Positions 1 to 8,227 of a DNA stretch of 64,000 bases are shown here, in pieces. Below the pieces are notes generated by a model. That model made no database searches and had not been told where the DNA came from. It saw nothing but the letters and a program-made list of their open reading frames with translations. Both the position numbers and the translations under genes were made by a program. Location of the stretch: assembly GCF_050859505.1 (NCBI RefSeq), contig NZ_CP193934.1:1674001-1738000 (forward strand). The letters run 5' to 3'. This DNA comes from Marinirhabdus sp050859505. GTDB taxonomy: Bacteria > Bacteroidota > Bacteroidia > Flavobacteriales > Flavobacteriaceae. Every line of letters starts with the position of its first letter. Within the stretch, counting starts at the first letter, position 1.

Positions 1-947
1 ATTTCAGTTCTAATAACGCATAAAACATCGGCTAATTTTACGATGTTTTGCGGGGGTGCATCTTCAGAATTATAATTTTCTAAAAATTGAAGCAATCTTG
101 CTCGTGTGGCATTGTTTTTCGAAATTCGCTCTACTTGGGTGGTGAGAGAAGTCGTGTTAATGGGCGTATAAAACTCAATCATAGTTTTTTCTAACGCGTT
201 GAGTTCTGTTTTTAAATTTTCAGAAAGCTTGTTGTCATAGTCCTTCTGAAACTTTTGCACCAGTATAATATCTTCTTTTGTTGGATTGCCATGAATTTTA
301 ATGCGAACGTCCATAAATTTTGAAAAGTTATCTGCAATAACCTTGGACTGGCTTCGCATGAGTTGCGCAAGATTCGTATCTCCATCATGCGGAAGGTCAC
401 GTAGCGATTGTCTCAATAAATAATACTTGCTGGTAACACGGCTATCACGAGGCAAGAATTTTTCATAAAACTCGACACCCCATGCTTGTTCATCTTCAAT
501 TTGTATGGCGCCACGGTAGTATTGTGATTTTCTTTGTATCCAACCATCATCTACACTTTCTAAATAACGGTTTAATTGGTATTGTTTTAACCTGCTTTGG
601 TCGTTGGCTTCATCCCAGAAATCGGTACGGTTGGTACTTGCTAAAATTTCAGAAAAAAATAAATGATGCTTTTTGGCTAGGTTTTTTATATCGTCACGAT
701 AGTCTGCGTGTTGTACTGCTTTATCTTTATCATTAGGACAAGGATCCCGTGCTTCTCTTACTTCTCCGTCTGTGCAAAACCAATGAATGCTTTTATAGGG
801 GCCGCGCGTATTTTCTTTATAGAAAGAAATTTGTTCTTTAATAGCTTCTATAGGTAGCTCTTGCGCAAGCAAAGTACTAAAAGAATATAGAAAGCTTAGA
901 AAAACTAAGAGGGTATATTTAATCTTGGATTGTGTAATTACCTGCAT
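1..947 (-). CDS. Secreted protein, N-terminal part (probable PEP/pyruvate-binding-domain family), truncated by window edge
   Basis: An uninterrupted reading frame runs leftward from an ATG at 947 to the window edge (315 codons, no stop), so the gene continues outside. The first 29 residues look like a signal peptide: basic start, then a hydrophobic stretch with TLLVFLSFLYSF, ending at LLAQE. Next come a Cys-containing segment (HWFCTDGEVREARDPCPN) and a mainly helical, charged region. From memory this resembles the N-terminal extension of Flavobacteria exported proteins annotated as PEP/pyruvate-binding or PEP synthase-like. The diagnostic catalytic domains lie beyond the edge, so the family name is tentative; the existence of the gene is secure. 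Confidence 0.6.
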   Translation of the reverse strand, partial: MQVITQSKIKYTLLVFLSFLYSFSTLLAQELPIEAIKEQISFYKENTRGPYKSIHWFCTDGEVREARDPCPNDKDKAVQHADYRDDIKNLAKKHHLFFSEILASTNRTDFWDEANDQSRLKQYQLNRYLESVDDGWIQRKSQYYRGAIQIEDEQAWGVEFYEKFLPRDSRVTSKYYLLRQSLRDLPHDGDTNLAQLMRSQSKVIADNFSKFMDVRIKIHGNPTKEDIILVQKFQKDYDNKLSENLKTELNALEKTMIEFYTPINTTSLTTQVERISKNNATRARLLQFLENYNSEDAPPQNIVKLADVLCVIRTE

Positions 948-989
948 AAAGCCACTGTTGTTTAAGGTACTAAAGGTATAAGAAACGGA

Positions 990-1025
990 TGAAAAAAAAT
1001 AGCCTTCACAAAAAATTATGAAGGC
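990..1025 (-). terminator. Intrinsic terminator of the 52-residue membrane protein gene
   Basis: A 7-bp perfect stem (GCCTTCA 1002-1008 with TGAAGGC 1019-1025) and a 10-nt loop. Read leftward it is followed by a run of eight T (plus-strand A-run 992-999). It lies 26 bp after the stop codon at 1051. Confidence 0.75.
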
Positions 1026-1050
1026 CTTTTTACAGTTATTTATTAGTGAA

Positions 1051-1209
1051 TTATAGTCTTTTACCTGTAAGTAATTTAAAAATAATCATAATTACTGCTA
1101 TGACTAATAGAATGTGGATTAAGTTACCAACGGCAGCTCCAAATCCTATAAAACCAATTAGCCATCCTACTATTAAAATTACTACGATTAACCAAATTAA
1201 ATCTCTCAT
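1051..1209 (-). CDS. Small two-helix membrane protein, lmo0937 family type
   Basis: A 52-residue ORF, ATG at 1209, TAA at 1051. It starts MRDLIWLIVVILIVGW and continues with GFGAAVGNLIHILLVIAVI, ending with a short basic tail (KLLTGKRL): two hydrophobic helices around a Gly-rich turn. Small proteins of this pattern (lmo0937/DUF5670 type) are common in Flavobacteria and often stress-related; their molecular role is not known. A paralogue of identical length at 17601-17759 carries an in-frame stop, so this is the only intact copy in the window. It stands alone and has its own terminator. No convincing promoter box was found in the 212 bp upstream. Confidence 0.8.
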   Translation of the reverse strand: MRDLIWLIVVILIVGWLIGFIGFGAAVGNLIHILLVIAVIMIIFKLLTGKRL

Positions 1210-1421
1210 GTTTCTAAGTTTTTAGTTGTTATAGATTAAAAGTAATTAGAAATTTTATTTGATAAAATATTTTAACAGCATTTAACTACTTGCAATTCTG
1301 TTTGTTGAAATTGTTTTGAAACAGTTAAGAATTGTGTGAGAATTGCTATGCTATGCTAAGAAATAATTTATTTTACACCCCATTTTATCTGGTTTTAAAA
1401 ACAGAGTGAATACATAACATT

Positions 1422-2450
1422 TTACTTGTCTCGAAGTATTTTGTTGTTTTTTCTATATTCTGAAGGTGAAATATCATAGGTTTCTTTAAAAATCTTTGAA
1501 AAATAACTCTTACTGGAGAGACCAATTTTACCAACAATTTCAGAAATATTATAATCTGTATTGTTCAGGAGATTCCGAGCCAAAACCATACGTTTTTGCT
1601 GTACGTAACCGTTTACTGTGGTCTGGTACAAATGTTTGAAGCCTAATTGCAACTTGTTGATGTTAAGTCCAACTTCTTCAGCAATTTTCTCTACAGAATC
1701 TAAGTCTGCAAGATCGTAGTCTATGAGTTTAGCCGCTTTTTTAATTTGTAAAATTTCGTAACTACGTAGTACAGAACTTTTGTCTTCTTCACTAATGTCG
1801 TCATGATATTGAACAATTTGATGGGTTAATACACTGTATGCCTGGCCTTCCAAGAAGATTCTTCTTATAAAGTCGTTGTTTTCAAAACTCTGAATTTTCG
1901 TAAATAAATCTGCAATTTGTAAGCTGTAGTACCCGTTATGGTAAAATTCATTTAACGCCATGCTATCCAAAAACAATTTTTTAAGTTCAGGAGAAAGACT
2001 CCTTAGCTCACAATTTACTTTGTTCTTAAACTTTTCCCGATCTACCTCAAGACTTCCTACTTGTATATACGTATCTGCAGTAAAATGAAGAATATGCCCA
2101 TTGGTGCTTTTACTGGCTACAATTGAACTTTGATATTGCTCTATGGTATTGTTGTTTTCGCTATCCTGAAATCTGTGGTGTAAAACGCCATTTAAACAAT
2201 ATAAAAATTTTAAAGGGTGTATATGATCCACCACAAAGTGAAATTCTAGGTCATCATTAAATTTACATTGGTAGATTAAAATGCCGAAACCTCCGTCAAA
2301 GTTAATCCCCTTTATAAAACCCTCCCCTAAATTAGAAGGAATATCTACATGGTATTCTCCACAGTTTTCTTGGTAATCTACTTCAAATGCAGCTGCAATA
2401 TCTCGTATTACTTCAAAAAGAGGGAGTGACTGTACTTCAATTTTGATCAT
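1422..2450 (-). CDS. AraC-family transcriptional regulator
   Basis: About 342 residues. The C-terminal ~100 residues form an AraC-type double helix-turn-helix: the first helix pair lies around VEKIAEEVGLNINKLQLGFK, and the second includes NISEIVGKIGLSSKSYFSKI followed by the usual F-K-x-x-Y-x-x-S-P-S-E-Y-R end. The N-terminal 230 residues show no recognised sensor domain. An ATG 30 bp further upstream (2480) is possible. I prefer 2450 because a weak -7-like TATCTTCG sits at 2467-2474 on this strand, which would place transcription start downstream of the longer start. It is divergent from the gene at 2589. Target genes are unknown. Confidence 0.85.
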   Translation of the reverse strand: MIKIEVQSLPLFEVIRDIAAAFEVDYQENCGEYHVDIPSNLGEGFIKGINFDGGFGILIYQCKFNDDLEFHFVVDHIHPLKFLYCLNGVLHHRFQDSENNNTIEQYQSSIVASKSTNGHILHFTADTYIQVGSLEVDREKFKNKVNCELRSLSPELKKLFLDSMALNEFYHNGYYSLQIADLFTKIQSFENNDFIRRIFLEGQAYSVLTHQIVQYHDDISEEDKSSVLRSYEILQIKKAAKLIDYDLADLDSVEKIAEEVGLNINKLQLGFKHLYQTTVNGYVQQKRMVLARNLLNNTDYNISEIVGKIGLSSKSYFSKIFKETYDISPSEYRKNNKILRDK

Positions 2451-2588
2451 GATAATTTTGTTGAGACGAAGATACAACAATTAAATACCTTAAAATTTTA
2501 ACAAAATTGAATTTAGCAACTTTTATACGTTATGCGTTAATACTTGCCTAAATTTTGTAATTTTCGAAGAACAATTAAATTAGATAGA

Positions 2589-3122
2589 ATGAAAAAAAAA
2601 CTAGGTATTGGCTCCAGAATCAACCATTCAGAACACGGTAAAGGCGTAGTTACAAATGTTGATAGTCGAATGTATTGGGTTACTTTTATAGATAACGGAT
2701 TGGAGACAATTCCTTTTGACGAGGATTTTGAGGTTATTGCTGCCGCCGAAGATGAAGTGGATACCGTTAGTTTCTATGAAGTTGAAAAAAGCCTGCGAAG
2801 CATCTTAAAAAAATGGAGCGATGTTTCAGAAATTGTACCTATAGCAGATAAGTTTAAAGGTGGAACTTTAGTTTTAAAACCAAAGGATGTAAGCCTTTCA
2901 GAGAAAGAAATTCCTATCGATACATTTTTCCATAAAGTTGTCATGCTACGCGATCGTTTACGCGTCATGGAACAAAAAATAAATAGCAGTAAAACGTTGG
3001 AAGATCAAGACAAAGTAGAGTTGCAGCAATACATTACCCGTTGTTATGGTAGCTTAACCACTTTTAATGTACTCTTTAAAAATAATTCCCAACAATTTAA
3101 AGGAGATAGCAGCAAAAAGTAA
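2589..3122 (+). CDS. Conserved hypothetical protein with N-terminal SH3-like fold
   Basis: 177 residues from the ATG at 2589; the frame could open 45 bp earlier, but that extension looks non-native. Residues 1-45 (GIGSRINHSEHGKGVVTNV, then WVTFIDNG) have the spacing of a KOW/SH3-like barrel, similar to the carboxyl-terminal strand motifs of CarD- or UvrD-tail-type modules, here on their own. Residues 60-177 look helical and charged and may form a coiled coil. No catalytic motif is visible. It is a soluble cytoplasmic protein by composition. I recognise it as a type found in Flavobacteria but cannot give a function. The downstream peptidase gene starts 84 bp later on the same strand. Confidence 0.75.
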   Translation: MKKKLGIGSRINHSEHGKGVVTNVDSRMYWVTFIDNGLETIPFDEDFEVIAAAEDEVDTVSFYEVEKSLRSILKKWSDVSEIVPIADKFKGGTLVLKPKDVSLSEKEIPIDTFFHKVVMLRDRLRVMEQKINSSKTLEDQDKVELQQYITRCYGSLTTFNVLFKNNSQQFKGDSSKK

Positions 3123-3205
3123 TAATACCGAGTAGTATATCGTTAGCGTTTTATAGTTTTTGATGTCTTGCAGATAAAGTACTATCTTACGTCACCCAAA
3201 CACTT

Positions 3206-4042
3206 ATGAAATACCTACTTCAAGCCGATACTGACATTACCTGGATGGCACCTTATGCCTACACCATTGTCTTGTTGGGGTTTGTTTTTTTTCTTTTTAG
3301 AATATTTGAGAATTGGTATAGCAACACGTTTGATAAACCGCTATTTCGCCATTATTTGGTGTATAAAAATGTATCCAAGGAACAAAAACATATTTTAGAA
3401 ACTGAGTTTCATTTTTATCAACTACTTTCCAAGAAGCATAAACGACAATTTAGACACAGGGTGGCTACTTTTATAACCACTAAAGAATTTGTTGGCCGAG
3501 AAAACCTGGAAGTAACAGACCGTATGAAAGTCCTCATTGCTGCTGTAGGTTGTATGTTGAGTTTCGGTAGAAAAAATTATGAGTACTCGCTCATATACTA
3601 TGTGCTTATATATCCGGAAGAATTTTACAGTACCTTAAATGAGCACCATCACAAAGGTGAGTTTAACCCGCGTGAAAAAGCTTTAGTGCTTTCTTGGAAA
3701 GATTTTGAAAATGGCTACCGTATTACAGATGACAATCTAAACCTTGGCATTCATGAATTTATGCACGCCATGCAATTGGAAGCAAGACAGAGTAGAGATT
3801 TGGATGCAGCACGTTTTACAAAACAATTTCAGAATATTTTAAAGCGACTAACGCATCAAGAAGTAAAAGATAAACTAGACGAGACTCGTTATTTCAGGGC
3901 GTATGCATTTACCAATCAATATGAATTTATGGCAGTGCTGGCCGAATATTTTATAGAGTCTCCAACCGATTTTAAAGATCATTTCCCGCAGTTATACGAT
4001 CATATTCAAAAGTTACTCAACTTTAAATTCGCAGGATATTAA
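3206..4042 (+). CDS. Zinc-dependent peptidase, MtfA (M90) family
   Basis: 278 residues. Residues 15-35 form a membrane-spanning helix (APYAYTIVLLGFVFFLFRIF), so the protein is probably anchored at the inner membrane with a cytoplasmic catalytic domain. The metal site HEFMH begins at residue 183, matching the HExxH-like HEFAH/HEFMH of MtfA peptidases. A later acidic stretch (NQYEFMAVLAEYFIESP) would supply the third ligand. In enterobacteria MtfA affects the Mlc glucose repressor; there is no evidence for that partner here, so I limit the call to the peptidase family. The gene ends 19 bp before the convergent ypdA, with no hairpin between. Confidence 0.85.
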   Translation: MKYLLQADTDITWMAPYAYTIVLLGFVFFLFRIFENWYSNTFDKPLFRHYLVYKNVSKEQKHILETEFHFYQLLSKKHKRQFRHRVATFITTKEFVGRENLEVTDRMKVLIAAVGCMLSFGRKNYEYSLIYYVLIYPEEFYSTLNEHHHKGEFNPREKALVLSWKDFENGYRITDDNLNLGIHEFMHAMQLEARQSRDLDAARFTKQFQNILKRLTHQEVKDKLDETRYFRAYAFTNQYEFMAVLAEYFIESPTDFKDHFPQLYDHIQKLLNFKFAGY

Positions 4043-4061
4043 TGCTTTTGGTCTAAAATGC

Positions 4062-5039
4062 TTAACGTTGTCTTTTCTTTTTAAATATATGATTGGCTAT
4101 TAACTTAGCGTGTATTCTGGAGTTTTCAATAAACCATTTGTGGGTTTCGGTACCACCACAAATTACGCCTGCTAAATACAAGCCTTTTATATTGCTTTCC
4201 ATAGTCTCGTCGTTATAGGTAGGAATACGTTTATCTTCGGAAAGAGTGATGCCTATGCTTTTTAAAAATGCAAAATTGGGACGGTAGCCGGTGAGGGCGA
4301 TTACAAAATCGTTAGGGAGGGTTATTTCGCCTTCGGGCGTTTTAATGATCACTTCAGTTTCTTTAATTTCTGAAATTGTAGCTTCAAAATAAGCTGTAAT
4401 GCTGCCTTCTTTTATTCTATTTTCTATATCGGGTTTTACCCAGTATTTTACGCGTTCACCAATAGATTTTCCGCGAACAACCATGGTTACTTCCCCACCT
4501 TTGCGCCAAATTTCTAAGGCAGCATCTACAGAGCTATTACTCGCTCCAACAACAATGTTTTTCTGAAGCACATATGGGTGTGCTTCTTTGTAGTAATGCG
4601 TTACTTTTGAAAGTTCTTCGCCAGGGACATGGAGCAGTTTTGGAATGTCGTAGAAGCCTGTGGCAACAATTACGTTTTGAGCCAGATAGCTGTTTTTTTC
4701 TGAAATGATAATGAAATGGTCGCCATCCTTTTTAACTGAAAGTACTTTTTCGAACAGCTTAATGTTCAATTTTTTTGAAGTAACCACCCTTCTATAATAT
4801 TCTAACGCTTCATCTCTTCCTGGTTTGGGATCTTTACTAATAAAAGGTATTTCTTCTATTTCCAGCTTTTCCGAAGTAGAGAAAAAGTTCATATTCAAAG
4901 GATAGTTAAAAAGCGAATGGGTAAGTGCGCCTTTCTCTAAAACCACGTAATCTAAATCTTGGTTTTTACACGCAAGGGCACAGGCAATACCAATGGGGCC
5001 AGCGCCAATAATGAGAACTTCTGTTTTTTGGAGAGTCAA
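4062..5039 (-). CDS. ypdA: YpdA-family FAD/NAD(P) oxidoreductase (putative bacillithiol disulfide reductase)
   Basis: 325 residues. An N-terminal FAD-binding Rossmann motif (LIIGAGPIGIACALAC, residues ~9-24), a second nucleotide-binding motif near residue 165 (IVVGASNSSVDAALEIWRKG), and a C-terminal ALTGYRPNFAFLKSIG segment match YpdA. In Firmicutes this enzyme reduces oxidised bacillithiol using NADPH. The only plausible start is a TTG at 5039, immediately after the TAA stop of rpe; the two genes share a reading frame separated by that one codon. There is no Shine-Dalgarno sequence, so expression probably depends on re-initiation after rpe. Third gene of the BLUF-rpe-ypdA operon. Confidence 0.85.
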   Translation of the reverse strand: MTLQKTEVLIIGAGPIGIACALACKNQDLDYVVLEKGALTHSLFNYPLNMNFFSTSEKLEIEEIPFISKDPKPGRDEALEYYRRVVTSKKLNIKLFEKVLSVKKDGDHFIIISEKNSYLAQNVIVATGFYDIPKLLHVPGEELSKVTHYYKEAHPYVLQKNIVVGASNSSVDAALEIWRKGGEVTMVVRGKSIGERVKYWVKPDIENRIKEGSITAYFEATISEIKETEVIIKTPEGEITLPNDFVIALTGYRPNFAFLKSIGITLSEDKRIPTYNDETMESNIKGLYLAGVICGGTETHKWFIENSRIHAKLIANHIFKKKRQR

Positions 5040-5699
5040 TTAGGAAAGGATTTTTTTCATTCCTGTAATTGTTTCTGTAGGATTTTCAGCATTAAAAATA
5101 TAGCTTCCCGCCACAAAAGCAGTTGCGCCAGCGTCTTGTAATTTTTTAAGGTTTTTATCGGTCACACCGCCATCTACTTCAATGTGTGTTTGAAGTCCTC
5201 TGTCATCAATCATCTTTCTAAGCTTTCTTACTTTGTCATACGTGATCTCTTCAAATTTTTGTCCTCCAAAGCCTGGATTAATAGACATAATAAGGACCAT
5301 AAAACATTTAGGGAGAATGTCTTCTAAAACCGAAACGGGCGTCGTTAAGTTTAATACTACCCCAGCTTTGCATCCCGCCTGTTCAATTTGTGAGAGGGTT
5401 CTGTGCAAATGCACGGTAGATTCATAATGAACGGTAATAATATTGGCTCCTACTTTTGCAAATTCTTCAATATAACGCTCAGGTTTTTCAATCATTAAGT
5501 GAACGTCCAGTGGCTTTGTAGCGTGTTTTTTAATGGCTTTAATTACTGGCATTCCGTAGGAAATATTAGGCACAAAATGACCGTCCATAACGTCTATATG
5601 GAACCAATCTGCTTGGCTGTTATTTACCATTTCTACGTCACGTTGTAGGTTGCCAAAATCTGCGGCTAACATGGATGGGGCAATAATTGTCTGGCTCAT
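5040..5699 (-). CDS. rpe: Ribulose-phosphate 3-epimerase
   Basis: 219 residues, the usual length. It interconverts ribulose 5-phosphate and xylulose 5-phosphate in the non-oxidative pentose phosphate pathway. Visible family motifs are IAPSMLAADFGNL at the N-terminus, HIDVMDGHFVPNISYG (metal and catalytic Asp), VHLMIEKPERYI, MSINPGFGGQKF, and EVDGGV with GATAFVAGSYIF (phosphate site) near the C-terminus. All key residues are present. The ATG overlaps the end of the upstream BLUF gene by 4 bp (ATGA type), which indicates translational coupling to a light sensor. Confidence 0.97.
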   Translation of the reverse strand: MSQTIIAPSMLAADFGNLQRDVEMVNNSQADWFHIDVMDGHFVPNISYGMPVIKAIKKHATKPLDVHLMIEKPERYIEEFAKVGANIITVHYESTVHLHRTLSQIEQAGCKAGVVLNLTTPVSVLEDILPKCFMVLIMSINPGFGGQKFEEITYDKVRKLRKMIDDRGLQTHIEVDGGVTDKNLKKLQDAGATAFVAGSYIFNAENPTETITGMKKILS

Positions 5700-6100
5700 A
5701 TATCTAATAAAAAGGGGTTTAAAAGGCGGCTTATTTTGTTGGATGTTGTATTTACTTTATTTTGTTTTAAATACGCTTTAATTTGTTCTAATTGTCTTGT
5801 GGTTTTTACAATTGTAAATAAGGTACTGTATTTTGAAAAGATAGGATTAGGCGTCTCTCTTCTAATAACTTCAAAAATATTGGAATGTCTTGAGTCATGT
5901 TTTATTTCATCTTCAAACAATGCTTCTATTACTTGTTTATCACCTTCTAATACTTGGAAGAAATCTCCCATTCCATGAAGCAAAATTCCGTGTATTCCTA
6001 TGTTGTTATTTTTTTGGAGTGTAGTTGAGAAAATATCCTCAATGGCTGTGTCTTCCAGTCCTTCAGTAGCCTTACTAACATAACAGAGCGTATAGGTCAT
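5696..6100 (-). CDS. BLUF-domain blue-light sensor protein
   Basis: 134 residues, essentially one BLUF domain (residues ~3-95) with a short helical tail and no output domain. The FAD photocycle residues are present: Tyr7 (TLCYVSKA), Asn31 (QKNNNIGIHG) and Gln49 (GDFFQVLEG), followed by the family motif D-S-R-H-S-N. Such stand-alone BLUF proteins act through partner proteins. The promoter is the perfect -7 box at 6125-6132, and the gene is first in an operon with rpe (4-bp overlap) and ypdA. The coupling suggests a link between light and redox or NADPH metabolism, but this is inferred from position only. Confidence 0.9.
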   Translation of the reverse strand: MTYTLCYVSKATEGLEDTAIEDIFSTTLQKNNNIGIHGILLHGMGDFFQVLEGDKQVIEALFEDEIKHDSRHSNIFEVIRRETPNPIFSKYSTLFTIVKTTRQLEQIKAYLKQNKVNTTSNKISRLLNPFLLDI

Positions 6101-6124
6101 GATTTAATTGGTTGGTTGTAACAC

Positions 6125-6132
6125 CAAAGGTA
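6125..6132 (-). promoter_or_regulatory. -7 promoter box of the BLUF-rpe-ypdA operon
   Basis: TACCTTTG on the minus strand, a perfect TAnnTTTG, 24 bp before the BLUF ATG. The T-rich stretch around 6146-6154 is at the right distance for a -33 element and is also the T-tract of the rpoD terminator, so the two signals overlap. Confidence 0.65.
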
Positions 6133-6145
6133 GTAAATAGAATCT

Positions 6146-6175
6146 AAAAAAAACCTCCGGTAATCAGCCGGAGGT
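6146..6175 (-). terminator. Intrinsic terminator downstream of rpoD
   Basis: 8-bp GC-rich stem (ACCTCCGG 6153-6160 with CCGGAGGT 6168-6175), 7-nt loop, followed leftward by a T-run (A-run 6146-6152 on the plus strand). It sits 129 bp past the rpoD stop, leaving a long 3' untranslated region. Confidence 0.8.
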
Positions 6176-6304
6176 CATTCATCAATCAAAAAACGAACAG
6201 TTAAGTTTTCCGCGTTAACAGAGAACTAATACTGTCGTACTCTTAACTTCTACTCTGCTCAGCCTACGATTGCAGTAAGCTGTTTGGGTGGAAGCAGGGG
6301 TTAA
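6176..6304 (-). other. Long 3' UTR of rpoD, possible small RNA
   Basis: 129 bp between the rpoD stop and its terminator. I see no ORF of credible composition here. The stretch is richer in G and C than the surrounding AT-rich spacers and contains partly self-complementary segments around 6255-6300. It could be a structured 3' UTR or a 3'-end-derived sRNA; nothing in the sequence decides this. Confidence 0.3.
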
Positions 6305-7168
6305 TTACCCCAAGTATGTTTTTAATATTTTACTTCTGGAAGTATGTTTTAATCTTCGTATTGCTTTTTCTTTAATTTGGCGTACACGTTCACGGGTAAG
6401 ATCAAAAGTTTCTCCAATTTCTTCTAGAGTCATTGGATGTTGGTCTCCTAATCCAAAGTACAAACGCACTACATCTGCCTCACGAGGTGTTAGTGTTTCT
6501 AATGCGCGCTCAATTTCGGTACGTAGGGATTCGTGTAATAAGCTACGGTCTGGGTTGGGAGATTCTCCACTTCGCAGTACATCGTACAGGTTACTGTCTT
6601 CCCCTTCTACTAAAGGAGCATCCATAGAGACGTGACGCCCAGAGTTTTTCATACTCTCCTTCACGTCATTAATAGTCATATCCAGCTCCTTTGCAATTTC
6701 TTCTGCGGATGGCGGACGCTGGTTTGCTTGCTCTAGAAAAGCAAATGTTTTATTTATTTTATTAATACTTCCAATTTTATTTAAGGGAAGTCTCACAATA
6801 CGTGATTGCTCGGCCAATGCTTGTAAAATAGATTGTCTAATCCACCAAACAGCGTACGAAATAAATTTGAAACCACGTGTCTCGTCAAAACGTTGTGCCG
6901 CTTTTATGAGTCCTAAGTTTCCTTCATTAATAAGATCTGGAAGTGTAAGTCCTTGATTTTGATATTGCTTAGCTACCGAAACAACAAAACGTAAATTGGC
7001 TTTCGTTAATTTTTCAAGTGCGCGTTGATCGCCAGCCTTGATCCTTTGTGCCAATTCTACTTCTTCGTCTGCGGTAATAAGGTCTACTTTACCAATTTCT
7101 TGCAAGTATTTATCCAAGGATGCAGTTTCCCTGTTGGTTACCTGCTTTGTAATCTTGAGTTGTCTCAT
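6305..7168 (-). CDS. rpoD: Primary RNA polymerase sigma factor (RpoD/SigA, Bacteroidetes type)
   Basis: 287 residues, the usual short Bacteroidetes form lacking region 1.1. Region 1.2 is near DKYLQEIGKVDLITADEEVE; region 2 (core binding and -10 recognition) includes NLRFVVSVAKQYQNQGLTL, DLINEGNLGLIKA and FISYAVWWIRQSI; region 3 begins at RIVRLPLNK; region 4.2 is the helix-turn-helix MTLEEIGETFDLTRERVRQI with KAIRRLK. This protein directs transcription from TAnnTTTG promoters such as those marked in this window. It is monocistronic by context, with a long 3' UTR and a strong terminator. Confidence 0.98.
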   Translation of the reverse strand: MRQLKITKQVTNRETASLDKYLQEIGKVDLITADEEVELAQRIKAGDQRALEKLTKANLRFVVSVAKQYQNQGLTLPDLINEGNLGLIKAAQRFDETRGFKFISYAVWWIRQSILQALAEQSRIVRLPLNKIGSINKINKTFAFLEQANQRPPSAEEIAKELDMTINDVKESMKNSGRHVSMDAPLVEGEDSNLYDVLRSGESPNPDRSLLHESLRTEIERALETLTPREADVVRLYFGLGDQHPMTLEEIGETFDLTRERVRQIKEKAIRRLKHTSRSKILKTYLG

Positions 7169-7537
7169 TTAGGTTTATAAGATTTTAGGTGCGCTGCACT
7201 GTACAGCATGTAGTTATACGTAGTGAAGAGGCAAAAAGTTACAAGATGACTTTATTTTTTTTTAAAATATGGGTCCTAATTTTTGAAATGATTAAAACAT
7301 AGGATTTTAGCAACGATCTATAGGGTATATACATGTGTTCGCTATAATAGCCTCAAAAACCTTAAGTTAAAAAACGTACTAAAGGGTGAGCTGGTTCATT
7401 AGTAAAATAGATTTACTCCAGTAACACCGTCTGAGTGAAAGACGATTTACCAGACTGCATCGTCTGCCAGAATACGTCTAAGCCTGCTGTTGAGGCAACA
7501 ACAAAAGAAGTTAAATTCTCATTAAAACCATTCCGAG
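7169..7537. other. Gene-free spacer upstream of rpoD
   Basis: 369 bp between rpoD and the O-methyltransferase gene. No ORF of credible composition on either strand. The left half (7169-7260) should contain the rpoD promoter; the best -7 candidate is TAACTTTT at 7234-7241 on the minus strand, without a good -33 partner. The right half holds several CGTCT-containing repeats (7427-7480), which look like remnants of an intergenic repeat rather than a gene. Confidence 0.4.
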
Positions 7538-8179
7538 CTAAACCATCCGAGAAATCGTAAGCCCATCTCTTATAGGCAATAGCACCGTTTCTAGTTTAGG
7601 ATGCTCGTTAAGCAATGTGTTGTATTCCAAAAGTGCTTTGGTGTCTATGTCGTCCTTTTTAACAGGTTCTACTACTTTACCGCTCCAAAGTACATTGTCG
7701 CTCAAAATAACAGCACCAGATTGTAATTTGGGGAGTAGGAGCTCTAGGTAACCGGGATAATTACATTTGTCCGCATCTATAAAGATCAAATCAAAATTTT
7801 GGGGTAGGGTAGGGATAATTTCTAAGGCGTTGCCAGTGTGTTGTATAATTTGTTTGCCATAGACAGAGGCATCAAAATAAGTGCGTTGCAGGTCGTGCAA
7901 TTCTTCATTTATGTCTATGGTATGTAATTGGCCTTTGGGGAGTAATCCTTCGGCTAGACAGAGGGCCGAGTAGCCTGTGTAGGTGCCAATTTCCAAAATT
8001 TGTGATGGACGTATCAATTTAGAAAGCATACTCAACACGCGCCCTTGTAAATGACCGCTTAACATTCTTGGAGCTAGTACCTTTTGCCACGTTTCGCGAG
8101 TGAGTTTTTGCAGTAATTCGGGCTCGGGTTGCGAGTGCGCTGTTACGTAAGTATTTATTTTTTCTGGGAGAAATTCCAT
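7538..8179 (-). CDS. SAM-dependent O-methyltransferase (Methyltransf_3 / COMT-like)
   Basis: 213 residues. SAM-binding motif I is ILEIGTYTGYSALCLAEGL (residues ~60-78); the metal-binding acidic positions are in DLIFIDADKCNY and ILSDNVLWSGKV. These match the cation-dependent O-methyltransferase family acting on catechol-like or caffeoyl-CoA-like substrates. It is last in the leftward kynurenine gene run, 48 bp after ACMSD. Hydroxylated aromatic kynurenine intermediates are chemically plausible substrates, but this is inferred from position only. Confidence 0.9.
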   Translation of the reverse strand: MEFLPEKINTYVTAHSQPEPELLQKLTRETWQKVLAPRMLSGHLQGRVLSMLSKLIRPSQILEIGTYTGYSALCLAEGLLPKGQLHTIDINEELHDLQRTYFDASVYGKQIIQHTGNALEIIPTLPQNFDLIFIDADKCNYPGYLELLLPKLQSGAVILSDNVLWSGKVVEPVKKDDIDTKALLEYNTLLNEHPKLETVLLPIRDGLTISRMV

Positions 8180-8227
8180 CGAGTTTTAAGTTTCAGATTT
8201 TTAAATACCTTAGAAAAGGTAATTTGT

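Noticed and set aside
482..736. 84-codon plus-strand frame near the left edge
   Set aside because: It lies antisense to the truncated secreted protein whose minus-strand frame stays open over the whole stretch with sensible protein sequence.
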